From contig NW_027133906.1 of assembly GCF_037392515.1 (NCBI RefSeq), positions 208,096 through 272,095 of the forward strand: a stretch of DNA of 64,000 bases, read 5' to 3'. The notes beneath the pieces were generated by a model. It was not told the DNA's origin. It saw only the letters and a list, made by a program, of their open reading frames with translations, and made no database searches. Shown in pieces: positions 53,001-62,800 of the stretch. Each line of letters begins with the position of its first letter. The stretch's first letter is position 1. The translations under genes were made by a program, and so were the position numbers. This DNA comes from Haliotis asinina (Eukaryota; Mollusca; Gastropoda; Lepetellida; Haliotidae).

Positions 53001-56000
53001 TAAAAAGGCATCCACAAGAGATTGATCAGCTTGAACCCCGGAGTTTGTGTGATCAAGTGGAGGGTCATAGCTGTTCATAAGAGCGATGAACGTCTTGTAT
53101 GTGGGATGTGTAAAACGGCTTTCGTCCACTTTGGTAAAAAATCTGGAAATGAAATCGCTTATATTGTCATGATGGTAATTTATGTTACAAGCTGTGTCTT
53201 GCAAAATCCTTTTGGTCATGATTCAAATACAGGTTTATCTACTAATATCAAGGACCTTAAGATTTTCTAACTTGATGAAAACAAACCATAATATAATTTA
53301 TTCTCAAACAAACATTAGGTCGTGACGCTTTTAAGAAAATGGCGACGCTTTGTCTGGACCATCTGTCAGGTAAAGAATAAATACTATTTAGGTTTGTTTT
53401 CACCGAGTTACAAAATCTAAACAACTTGCTCCTGGTAGTCAGACATGCAGTTGATTGACAGACAATGTGACGTTTGCATGACATTGCTTATAACACAACA
53501 GTTGTACATAATAATGATATAAGCATGTACGTCTAATGCCGCAGAACGCGGCCGGAGTGTAAATACAGTTGCCTCAATCTCCCAAGTCCATTAGTGGGAT
53601 GGGTACAAAATGTCATGGCCATTTCTGTTGCCCCTTGCTACTGGAATTTTGCTGAAAGCATCGTAAACGTCATTCACTCACACATTAGTCAGACATTACC
53701 CCAGGTTTGGGCTGCAGAAGATCTGTTGCCGGTTCTACACAGAACTCTACATCATTCTTTCAACTGAACGCACTGGCGACTAAACAGTGTAATGTATGTA
53801 GATATATAGCCTGCTTCCGCATATTTCAGTATTACAAATACTCACGGTTGTGCTGACTGGCTAAAAGTGCCGTTTACGGCCGTTCTGGATCCGTAGTTGA
53901 CAGTGATTTCGTCTGGTTCAAATCTGTGCACATCAATCTTCCACAACTTGTCTGCAATCAGAGTTGCTGCTGCCGCTGACGATGATCCACCTACGTAGAA
54001 CAGAAAGACACTGCACTTCGAACGACCATATTGTGCATTATAGTGACGTCATACAGATGGAACTTAATCATGACGTCACGTAGGGGTTATTGTGTCATAC
54101 AAGTAACGTCATACAGATGCCTAGAGATGACAGTCATGCCATAAAGAAGACAGTCTATCATCACTGTTACGTCAAATTGAGGTTATCCTGTCATCGTAAT
54201 GACGTCATATATAGGCGTTTTTATCATCATAGTGATGTTAAATACAGATATTCTCTCATCATAATAACTTCTTATAGAGAATATTATACCACGGTAGCAA
54301 CATCATTTAGATGTCGGGGTTATGGTTCGAGAGGATGACAAGAAAATCAAGTGATATGGAAGCACATTTGATGCTTTTATTTTTTGTTGTTGTTGTTGTT
54401 GAAACCAAAAATTACGTAACCGTTTTTTCTTGGATTACAGCTGCTCTGGAAATAGTGAAGAGATTCTGATGCTTATACGTATATCAGATACGTCACCTTT
54501 ATCACAAAGAGTCTTGTAATCGCCACAGCAATTACTGTATTCGGAACAGCGATCATTACATTGACAGGGTAGTGCCGAGTCGTAGAAATTGTGGCACTTC
54601 CCCGCACACGTGCCTGTGGAACACATAGATACCTGCATTAAACTAGAAAAATACATAACACACAGAGATCTACATTAAACAGGGGAAATATGAAATACAG
54701 AGACCTCTAAACTGGTAACAAGAACACCAACGTTAGAAGTATCTGCGTGCCCGACCACCCGGGGCAACGTCTTTTCATTACGGACAGCCAGATTCTCAGA
54801 TTCACCTGTCCGACGGTCTCGTTTAAATTTTTAACATGCAGATCTATGAAGATGTATCTATGAAGACACTGACATATTTCAGGATGATAAAAGTTATTAA
54901 TGCATGATTAATAAATGTTTAAATCGGAAATAAACAGCAAATTCTTTTCTAACATTGGTACTACTAGCTGTCAATATTTTACAAATGATTTAATTAGGGT
55001 ACTTACCTTAATTTTCAAATTTTAAATTTAAATATTCTGTGGGCAAGTAAGCTTTGTTCCCGGTCTGGCTAGTTCTACACCTAAGTAGTCCCGCTTTACT
55101 CACCGCATTCGTGTTTATAGTCGGGACAGCAGTCCCCATGCCGTATACACTGGTCGTTACAGAAACACACGCTGTTGGCGATATACTTGTGACATCTTCC
55201 TCGACATGACCCGTCAACTGCAAGAAGCAAAGAAACATGGGACCGCCACTTAGTGTAACCTTGCTGAAAAGCTATTGTCTCTGCTTATTTCTAACAACTG
55301 ATATCTCGATGTACGTTTGATGCTGGAATAGATAAGGCTGCCAGATATAGCTGATGGTTACTACTTGAGGCTACTACAATCTGTCAGATATCCCTGGAAG
55401 TTACTAAGTAAGGGGCGCCAGGCTAGTGAGCAAGTGAGGTTGAGGTGTCGGGATCGAGCCCACCTGTGACCGGGTGTAAAACCATTGGAGGCAACTTTGT
55501 GTGCAGACTCTTGCCGTGTTGCCACAACTACTAGTGTTCAGTACACAACCCTATGCACTTAAAAGAAGCCACGAATCCGTTGGTATGTGGCCATATGGTG
55601 GCCACATGAATACGTGCATACACCTAGCTGTGGGTACAGCAACGTGCAGTAAACCTGGACAAAATACTGTGACTATATGTCCCAGTCCATCTAGCTGTGA
55701 ATTTGGTACTTCGTTAGGATGAGAGCCAGGATAAACTCGGTGCGCCTAGTGGCAGTAGGGGTTGTACTCTCCCCAGGGAGCTGAGATTGGTAATACGATA
55801 TGACGCTGACATTAACATCCAATGATCGAGGGAAACAAAAGCTGCATGCATATGTCCGCTATATTAATACCTTGTCTTGTCCTATCCTATCCTATAATAT
55901 CCTTACTGCTACCCTCCACATAACTCTGGAGGTTACTGCGACCTTTCAGATAGCACTACGGGTTACTAAGATCTGCCAGATACTCCTGAAAGTTCCGAAG

Positions 56001-57477
56001 ATCTGCTAGATACCAGTTGCTGTTACTAAGACAAACCAGATACCCTCTCTGATTACTAAGATGCCGGATGCCAGATACCACAGGAGCTTACTAAGGTCGG
56101 CCAGGTACCCCTGGTGGTGACTAATATCTGCCAGGTATGCCTTGTTTTACTAAGATCTAACAGATACACCCGGTGTTTACTAAGACGAGCCAGATACAGC
56201 TTAGCCTTACTAAGATCTGCCAGATAGACCTTGTGGCTACTAAGATCTGCCAGATACACCCGATGGCTACCAAGACGGATATAATGCTTCTAATACCCAG
56301 TGACGAGTTACGTCCCTTAGATATGTCAGAATCCCAGTTTCGCCCTGACTATGTTTAGTGGCTTGTAAGGACCATATCCTGGATCCAGCTTCCGTATACG
56401 TCTTGTATCAGGTCCAGTCAAGTTGCTACGGCGTCATGGAATCTCGTCAACGTTGTGACGACATTCCCGCACGTCAGCAACACCATGACGTCAAGTTTTT
56501 TCACCCAAGTTGACAAGATGGTTTGACAAGATGGCTCAACAATTTTGCCACAACGTCTTAGCAATACGTATGCCGTATGAATCTTTTATAGGAACCAGTG
56601 ATCGACCAATACGTATGCCGTATGAATCTGTTATAGGAACCAGTGATCGAGCAATACGTATGCCGTATGAATCTTTTATAGGAACCAGTGATCGACCAAT
56701 ACGTATGCCGTATGAATCTTTTATAGGAACCAGTGATCGAGCAAAGGAACGACACTGTGATGGACTGTCGTGAAAGGGTGGGGAATTGTACGTTTTGATT
56801 CACGATGCAATTTTGCCACGGTGTAGCGGCCACAAAATTTCCGAGTCCCTTGCTGGGATTCCAACGACGGACTTTCTGTTCAGAAATCGAACGCCTCGTG
56901 AACATGATCAAAGAGGTTAACCCCGTCAGCAAGCTGCCAAGGACAGGATATCATCTGTGGGATGACTCCACGCCCTACTGCATTATATAATATTATGTGA
57001 TTATAACAACCCTCCCTGCTTTCAGTTGGCAATTAAATCTGTGTTAGCAGTTATTGGCGATTGTAAATTTGCATGGTCAAATATCCCGTAAAATATAACA
57101 TTTGACGTGAGTGAATTACGTTTTACGCTGCACGGTATTCCGGCTAAATGGCTGCGGTATGTAAATAATCGAATCTGGACCAGACGATCTAGTGATAAAC
57201 AGCATGAGCATCGATCTGCGCAATTGGGAACCGATGACATAGGTCAAGTCAGCGTGCCGAGTCAGCGAGCCGAGCCACCGGTACCCTATCCCTTTAGTCT
57301 CCTCTTACGGCAAGCATGGGTTACTGAAGATCCAATTGTAACTCGGATCCTCGCGGATTTGTTGAATAGTACTGCAACATGGATGAAACATAACCGTGAT
57401 AAAAGACGACAGTACTTACATAGAAGTGCTGACACGAGTGGTACACTCAACAACACACATACCAAGCACGTCGCCAT
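49863..57477 (-). CDS. Secreted EndoU-family pseudoenzyme with two SMB domains, gene B
   Basis: Seven exons: 57477-57420, 55217-55104, 54613-54497, 53990-53846, 53142-52943, 52085-51862, 50081-49863. They join in phases 1,1,1,2,1,0 to 358 aa. Residues 1-19 are a signal peptide. SMB domains lie at about 21-57 and 59-96. The EndoU fold runs from about 105 (ATLIADKLWKIDVHRFEPDE) to the end. Exon lengths and phases of the EndoU part mirror gene A, so the two are tandem duplicates. Compared with GFEHVFVGE, gene B reads GFQMMVMGK, so the catalytic Glu-His becomes Gln246-Met247. His262 (GPHNWVRFY) is kept. The catalytic Lys position is Ser301. RNA cleavage is therefore unlikely. An open frame with clean splice sites argues for a constrained binding or decoy protein, not a pseudogene. 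Confidence 0.9.
50082..50215. repeat. Splice-acceptor-derived minisatellite, block 1
   Basis: Two further copies of the unit 'aggaactggaatatagaagg' plus 'tgttgtaatggtcctactga' and 'cagtaaactctgccttaaac' directly beside exon 7. Confidence 0.9.
50220..51100. other. Gene B intron 6, part; no gene seen
   Basis: Unique AT-rich sequence separating the two minisatellite blocks. Frames at 50,594-51,033 are unrecognised. Confidence 0.45.
51105..51480. repeat. Splice-acceptor-derived minisatellite, block 2
   Basis: Five to six copies of the same 62-70-bp unit ('aggaactggaatatagaagg', 'taagacattgtgatggacct', 'gcacagtaaaccctgcctta'). Confidence 0.92.
51862..52085 (-). CDS. Gene B exon 6 (altered catalytic region)
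   Basis: 224 bp, acceptor 'tttcacttttcag', donor GTAGGT, phase 1 to 0. It encodes YFSGNLSDYRRTVTHLWFKP, GFQMMVMGKEGG and GPHNWVRFYLEEKTGRIRYR. The first catalytic Glu-His pair is Gln-Met; the second His remains. Confidence 0.95.
52086..52480. other. Gene B intron 5, part; no gene seen
   Basis: No recognised feature. Confidence 0.4.
52482..52632 (-). repeat. SINE2 fragment
   Basis: 'gagtgagtttagttttacgc', 'cagcaatatttcagctatct' and 'gcggcggtctgtaagtaatc' are the complement of the SINE2 3' half. Confidence 0.8.
52943..53142 (-). CDS. Gene B exon 5 (EndoU N-terminal lobe)
   Basis: 200 bp, acceptor 'tttcatttccag', donor GTAAGT, phase 2 to 1. It encodes FFTKVDESRFTHPTYKTFIA, LMNSYDPP, VDAFLDSLF and AHAHLLEN, aligned with gene A exon 4. 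Confidence 0.95.
53178..53510. repeat. Dispersed ~320-bp repeat, copy 2
   Basis: Matches 1,105-1,410. It lies in gene B intron 4. Confidence 0.65.
53565..53692 (+). repeat. SINE1 fragment, diverged
   Basis: 'ggccatttctgttgcccctt', 'ctggaattttgctgaaagca' and 'tcattcactcacac' resemble the SINE1 3' half. Confidence 0.55.
53846..53990 (-). CDS. Gene B exon 4 (start of EndoU domain)
   Basis: 145 bp, acceptor 'gttctacgtag', donor GTGAGT, phase 1 to 2. It encodes GSSSAAAATLIADKLWKIDV, then HRFEPDEITVNYGSRTAVNG and TFSQSAQ. The linker is short Ser/Ala instead of the Thr/Pro linker of gene A. Confidence 0.93.
54040..54300. repeat. Degenerate repeat rich in TGACGTCA
   Basis: Irregular units like 'gtgacgtcatacagatg'. 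Full TGACGTCA palindromes occur at 54,044-54,051, about 54,071-54,078 and about 54,200-54,207, with TAACGTCA near 54,102. It lies in gene B intron 3. Confidence 0.65.
54497..54613 (-). CDS. Gene B exon 3 (second SMB domain)
   Basis: 117 bp, acceptor 'atgtgttccacag', donor GTGACG, phases 1-1. It encodes TCAGKC, CQCNDRCSEYSNCC and DYKTLC, the eight-Cys SMB pattern. Confidence 0.94.
55104..55217 (-). CDS. Gene B exon 2 (first SMB domain)
   Basis: 114 bp, acceptor 'gcttcttgcag', donor GTGAGT, phases 1-1. It encodes DGSCRGRCHKYIANS, CFCNDQCIRHGDCC and DYKHEC. The equal phases of exons 2 and 3 fit internal exon duplication. Confidence 0.94.
55330..56280. repeat. Decayed ~30-bp minisatellite, split by an insertion
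   Basis: Diverged units like 'actaagatctgccagataca' at 55,330-55,404 and again at about 55,925-56,280. The SINE3 copy sits between the two blocks, in gene B intron 1. Confidence 0.8.
55405..55850 (+). repeat. SINE3: long tRNA-headed element, plus copy
   Basis: Head 'aggctagtgagcaagtgagg' with B-box-like 'cgggatcgagcccacc', then 'gaccgggtgtaaaaccattg', 'cactagtg'-type middle, 'cacgaatccgttggtatgtg', 'aactcggtgcgcc', 'ctccccagggagctgagatt' and 'catccaatgatcgagggaaa'. It is the inverted counterpart of 26,125-26,600. Confidence 0.75.
56562..56741. repeat. 45-bp tandem repeat (4 copies)
   Basis: Four nearly identical units starting 'caatacgtatgccgtatgaa' and ending 'ggaaccagtgatcga'. Confidence 0.97.
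57109..57356 (-). repeat. SINE2 copy (downstream arm of an inverted pair)
   Basis: Complement of SINE2 from a tail-like 'gagtgaattacgttttacgc' to a head 'ggatcctcgcgg'. It lies in gene B intron 1. Confidence 0.85.
57420..57477 (-). CDS. Gene B exon 1 (start codon and signal peptide)
   Basis: ATG at 57,477-57,475; 19 codons plus one base before donor GTAAGTAC. It encodes MATCLVCVLLSVPLVSALL, a classic signal peptide. Its phase 1 end joins the first SMB exon as Phe-Asp-Gly-Ser-Cys. Confidence 0.85.
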
Positions 57478-57612
57478 TTTCGTTTGAATCATGATAAGAT
57501 AACATATCTTGTGTGAAATGGGCAAAATATTCATTTTTTTCCACGATCGCCGCGTGCGCCCTTCCCCATCGATACCATCACACGTGGCTCACTGAGGCTA
57601 AAGCGTTACCTG

Positions 57613-57886
57613 ACCCGTGAAGGTCCGGGGTAAAATGGGCCTTCAGCAACCCACGCTTGCCATAGAAGTCGACTGTGCTTGTCGTAAGAGACGATTAACT
57701 GGATCGGGTGGTCAGGCTCACTGACTTGGTTGACACATGTCATCGGTTCCCAGTTGCGCAGGTCGGTGCTCATGTTGTTGATCACTGGATTGTCTTTTCT
57801 GGACTCTATCATTTACAGACCGCCGCCACATAGCTGGAATATTGCTGAGTGCGGCGTAAAACTAAACTCACTCACTACCTCACCTG
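57613..57886 (+). repeat. SINE2 reference copy (upstream arm of an inverted pair)
   Basis: The most complete copy. Head 'cgtgaaggtccggggtaaaa', middle 'ggtcaggctcactgacttgg' and 'gttgatcactggattgtctt', tail 'tgctgagtgcggcgtaaaac' 'taaactcactcact'. About 270 bp. No clear tRNA, 7SL or 5S head. Confidence 0.9.
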
Positions 57887-58014
57887 CCATGTCAGGCACC
57901 ATCTCCGTATTACATAGCTTTACCACATATCGTGATTAAACCGTTATACGATGACTGATAACCGTGAAGGCGTTGGACATAGTGATTGAGTATGGTCTCA
58001 CTCACTCACTCACT

Positions 58015-58200
58015 CACTAAAGTGTTACCTCGTTACGTTGAATGCCGAGTTCGCTTCCCCACATGGGAACAACCGGTTACCGGTATCCGGTTTCGATTTT
58101 CCATATCGGTACAATGTGTGAACCAATATTCTGGTGTCCCCCGCCATGATATTGCTGGAATATTGCTAAAAGTGACACAAAACTAACTCACTCATTAACT
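58015..58200 (+). repeat. SINE1 copy, diverged head
   Basis: 'gagttcgcttccccacatgg', 'ccgccatgatattgctggaa' and 'tattgctaaaagtgacacaa' plus a CACTC tail. Confidence 0.75.
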
Positions 58201-58204
58201 AACA

Positions 58205-59340
58205 ATGGGTTAGGTCCATTTTCGTTGTCCCCATACAGTGACATTTATGGACCGTTGATTAAAGGGGTATAAAGCCACCAACACTCGCCATTCGGTATAC
58301 TAGGAGACATAGGTGAAGCAGGTCGTTTGGACGTTTTAGCGTCCCTTTGCCTCAAGGATCCACTGACTGACAGACTGAATCGCAGATTCGACCACGCAGT
58401 TTGCCTTTCAGAACGGAATGAGACTACAAACAGGTTGGATGTTTACTTCAAAATCACAACACCAGAGAATAATCAAAGTATATACCGGAAGAGATTCCAT
58501 TTGTGGCATCTGTCAAAACTGTGGAGAAAACTATATACTTGATCACGGACAATCTGTGATGACACCAGTGTATAGTGCATGTCAAGGAAACAAATCTGCG
58601 AGAGTATGAACACAAATACAAGACTTCCTTTGAACAACAGAATGATATTTTATTGGCATCTTCAGGAACAGTTTGGACATATTAATGTCTATGATAAAGA
58701 CACTGTAAATGTTTACAGAAATAACACTCAGTGGTTGTTGGGAGCATATATGGAAAGCTGTATTCTATGTATCTCATGTGTCCCCTGGAGGTGGACAGGA
58801 AACCGACAAAAAGACTCAATTCTGACAGGAATGTGTTTTTTATTTCATTTCATTTTCAATTTCGTTCAGGTTTAGCTACAGAAACAGAGATCTAACGTTG
58901 ACAGGAATTGTTTTCGAATTTCTACATTGGTTGGTCCTGCAGCAGAAAAAATTCGAAAGTTGACAGACATTTCTTTATATTTCGGTTTGGCTACATAAAA
59001 ACATAAAAAGAACTATTGTGATAGTCCCCGTCATCTGGAAAAGTACACACACACGGCAGTTCGACAATTACACTGAATCACGGCACGTGAGGTACCATTT
59101 TTCCCAGATAGTTTAACATGAATTTCAATACATACATACATAAGCATCTTCCTGAGGTAAGAACTTCCGCAAACCTCAATCAAAGTACGTTATCTCATTT
59201 TGGTTTGATATGATACACCACATTCGCTATACGAAATCGATATACTATGACTTGTTATTTATTTCTACTTTATTTTTTTATTGATAAATAAACGTGGCAC
59301 TGGTTATTAGCTTGTTGTTTAGAACATTGTCATTTTGGGG
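58205..59340. other. Intergenic sequence upstream of gene B, no gene seen
   Basis: A ~75-bp stretch at 58,868-58,945 ('gtttagctacagaaacagag', 'atctaacgttgacaggaatt') recurs at 59,680-59,750. Frames at 58,327-58,875 are unrecognised. Confidence 0.45.
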
Positions 59341-59344
59341 TCGA

Positions 59345-59432
59345 TTCGTAACACTACGTCATTCGTAATATATACTTACGATAGTTCGTAACACTACGTC
59401 ATTCGTAATATATACTTATGATAGTTCGTAAC
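59345..59432. repeat. 42-bp tandem duplicate
   Basis: 'cgtaacactacgtcattcgt' plus 'aatatatacttaygatagtt' occurs twice in a row, followed by a partial third start. Confidence 0.9.
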
Positions 59433-59858
59433 GTTGCGAAGACCCTGTGGAGCTCCAATTGGAGCCCGGTTCTAAAACGAATGAAACCTCTTGTAGCATT
59501 ATGCGATATTAATTATAAGTATATTTGTGACAGTATTGACTTTTGGTTTCGCTTCGTAATCATTGAAGAACATATCATTATTTTGATCATCAAGAATTCC
59601 TGCATTATCCTTAAATGTTTAGACTATCATATGAACCCGGTTGTCTTAAAACTGACATTTATAACCATTTATATTCCTGGTTTAGCTACAAAAACAAAGA
59701 TCTAACGTTGACAAGAATTGTGTTCGAATTTCTACATTTTGGGTCTAAACGCCTCTCAAGAATTTCATTTATATTCCGTCATAAGCAGTATAGGTAGAAT
59801 AGGTAGAATGTAAATACTGAAAATTTATTGAATTCCGATTTTTTATGCGTTTTCTGTG
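59433..59858. other. Intergenic sequence, no gene seen
   Basis: Contains the second copy of the 'atctaacgttgacaagaatt' repeat. No gene. Confidence 0.4.
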
Positions 59859-62800
59859 TTATAACTTAATAACTTGGAACAGTAAAATTAGGTTTTCCTT
59901 TTTCACTATCTTTTCAATTAGATTCACAACTAAGGCAAGTAAACCTTCCATGGATGCAACAGGTGGGGGAACCGGAAGGGTCATGCAATGACTGTCAGAG
60001 TTGGTGTCCGGCGAGAGGTGGGGTTGGGGTAGGTCGTGGGCCTCCATATATTGTACGGTGGGTTTGTGATAAGCTTCCTGGAGGAATCTTCTCTGGAGGT
60101 CCATTTCTCGCCCAGGCCTCTGTTCACCGCCTCCCAGCTTCAAGGACAGTAGAATTGACATGATCCATGTCTCCTTGAATCTGCAACTGAGGCACCGGGA
60201 GAAACCTACAAGCTTACATAAAACAAAATGGTCAAAGACAAACGAAAAAAAGCTACGACAGCAGAAACATCGTGGAAAGTACCGGTTTGGTATCCTTACA
60301 AGAACAATCCTACATTGAGCATAAGATTTGTCAAACATTTAACTCCAAAATTCTGTCTGTTTTCACCAAACTTTTTGAATGATTTGCAGAAAGTGAACGA
60401 GTTAGAATTTAATGTAACAGAATAAATTTCATCCAAATCAGCCCTGACCAGACATGACAAACACTGAGTATCAGAAACCAACAGGTTAATGTAAGTTTCT
60501 TCACGTTCACCTTTCCATGTAGTCCTAGAAACATACAAATGCTGGTAGTTGCTTGGGGAACATCAACAAAAAACAGTGTCTAGGAACATACTACAATAAC
60601 ATATAAAATATCTACACAAAGTCAGCTACATGTATTTACTTAAGCAGAATAATTACAATGAGAGGCTTAATATTTACCATCATTAAGGCACCCTCAACGG
60701 AAGCTTGAAATGTTTTCTTGACATAATGAAATTAAAAACAATTGGAATTGCACAGGACAAATTTCTTAACTTGCCTTAAAAAATTCTGTGAGCATCTTTA
60801 GTAATCATAGCAACTAAAATCAAAAACAAGTGCAAAGTTAAAAGTTGAAAGACTGTGCCTGGAGCCTAGTGTCAGATACAGCCAAGTAATATTTCTGCTG
60901 GACAAATAGACATGTTTAGTTGGAAGGGTAACAACCTTCATAATGGTTTTACAGTTTTCACAACACCAGGATATAATTGCATCGTGTGGGTTGCTGACTT
61001 TGGCACAGATTTGGTTGAGGAATTCAGTGAAATAATGTAAGCAAGAATGGACAGGAATTGTCAGGAACATTCAAGAGTTACACAAAGACATTGGAGGATC
61101 AAATCAAATCAATCATTCAACATAAAATGTCGTAACTTCTGTCAAGAATTACTAATGAAAAATATCAGTGTTTAAATCAGACTGTAATGTCTTTGTAAAG
61201 CGTAAATACTTGAAATGGGGTAAATCAATAAAATTTGGTAATGCATGGTGAAAATTACACATAAATACTGGAAGAAAACAATAGTGTAAGGGAGGCAACT
61301 CAAATTTCCTGACTGACAAAACCATTCAGGATGTATATCCCGTCAATGTGTCTGTACTCATTGTGGAACTCATATTTGCCACTGACAGAGTTACAGAGTA
61401 TGCTGGCAGAAACGTGAAGGGGCAGTTGTTAACATGACATGACAAATTTAAATATACATTGCTGGAGAGAGTTGGTTGGAGAAACACCCATTTTATCTTC
61501 ATGACTGTAACTAGTCATAGGCCACAGTAAATGAAGACATTCGAAGAATATTTGGCTATTTCCGGCAAGGATCGTGGTGAAAATTAGCAAATTTGTAATC
61601 ACTGAGTGAAGTAGAGTGTGCACACGGGAAATATTTACCAGACCGGTCTTATTCGTCACATAAAGATGTGGTATACATTACTTCATACATATGTATGTAG
61701 AAAAAAACCTTGTGGTAAATAATGGGCACATTTGAGCAAATCTGGAAATGTCTTGACTTTCAAGAACCTTTGTTAACAACACAAACATCTAAAAGCAGGT
61801 GTTAGGACACATATAAAGGTAGGATTCAAACGGAGCAGAAATCAGGAAAGAAAGCACTAACCTAACTAACCCTAAGGATCGGAAAGGGGATCCAAGGGTT
61901 ATGGATACAGCTGAGGGTGATCTACCCTTGGGGATGATGTCATCACTCTCCTCACCAATATCCCTCTACAAAAAACAGAAATGACGACCTATAATCCACA
62001 CACACCACTCACACATTCATCAGCGTTGGTTTGACACCTCCTGCAACATCTTCAAGACATCATCTACACGCAACTACACGGAGTGTCTGTGGGTTCCCCC
62101 ATGTCTCCACTCATGACCGACATCACTGCTCCCCCACAAGACCATTAAAACCCAGGAAAGCAGAAAGCCGAGGTAATCACCACCATATCCCCCAGCCAGC
62201 AGCCTGGGCCAGCCTGTGAAGATATGCTGAGCTTGGCAGCAAAATGCACCCCTTGTAAAATACAGTAGGAGGGGGGGATGCACAATCCAGTAAATACTGT
62301 ACATGACATGTCTAACGCTATTGGGCACAGTGACAGGAGATACAAACTTACCTGCACTTCAAAATCTTCCCGCGCAGGGGCTGTGTAGAGGTGTGTCCTG
62401 AGGTTGTGTCGGTGGCAGCACCGTCATGTCAGTCAGGGTCTGCAACAACATACAACACAATGACCACCACTTACTACCATTCCAAATAAAGAAAGATGAC
62501 CCCCACATTGCTCTGGAGATACTAATAGTCGGAAATCATGGTAATCCAAAGCATTGATTGTGCACATTTTTTTGGAAGTATAGACATAAACATGTAATGT
62601 GAATGAGAGTGATCGTTTCAAAGGTTCCATGATGCTGGGAACACAGAATACATTACACCAGAAAGTACATTACTGGCTGTCAAGCGTAACACCTGTAATA
62701 AACAGGTGTGAATTGGTGTCACAGTAAACATGTTTCCTGGTGAGGGAGGGGAGGGGCGGGGCATAGCTTCAGCCACAAGACAGGTGTAGGGCGGAATGGA

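Noticed and set aside
58327-58875. Three overlapping plus frames upstream of gene B
   Set aside because: Short, mutually overlapping, no motifs and no splice consensus linking them.
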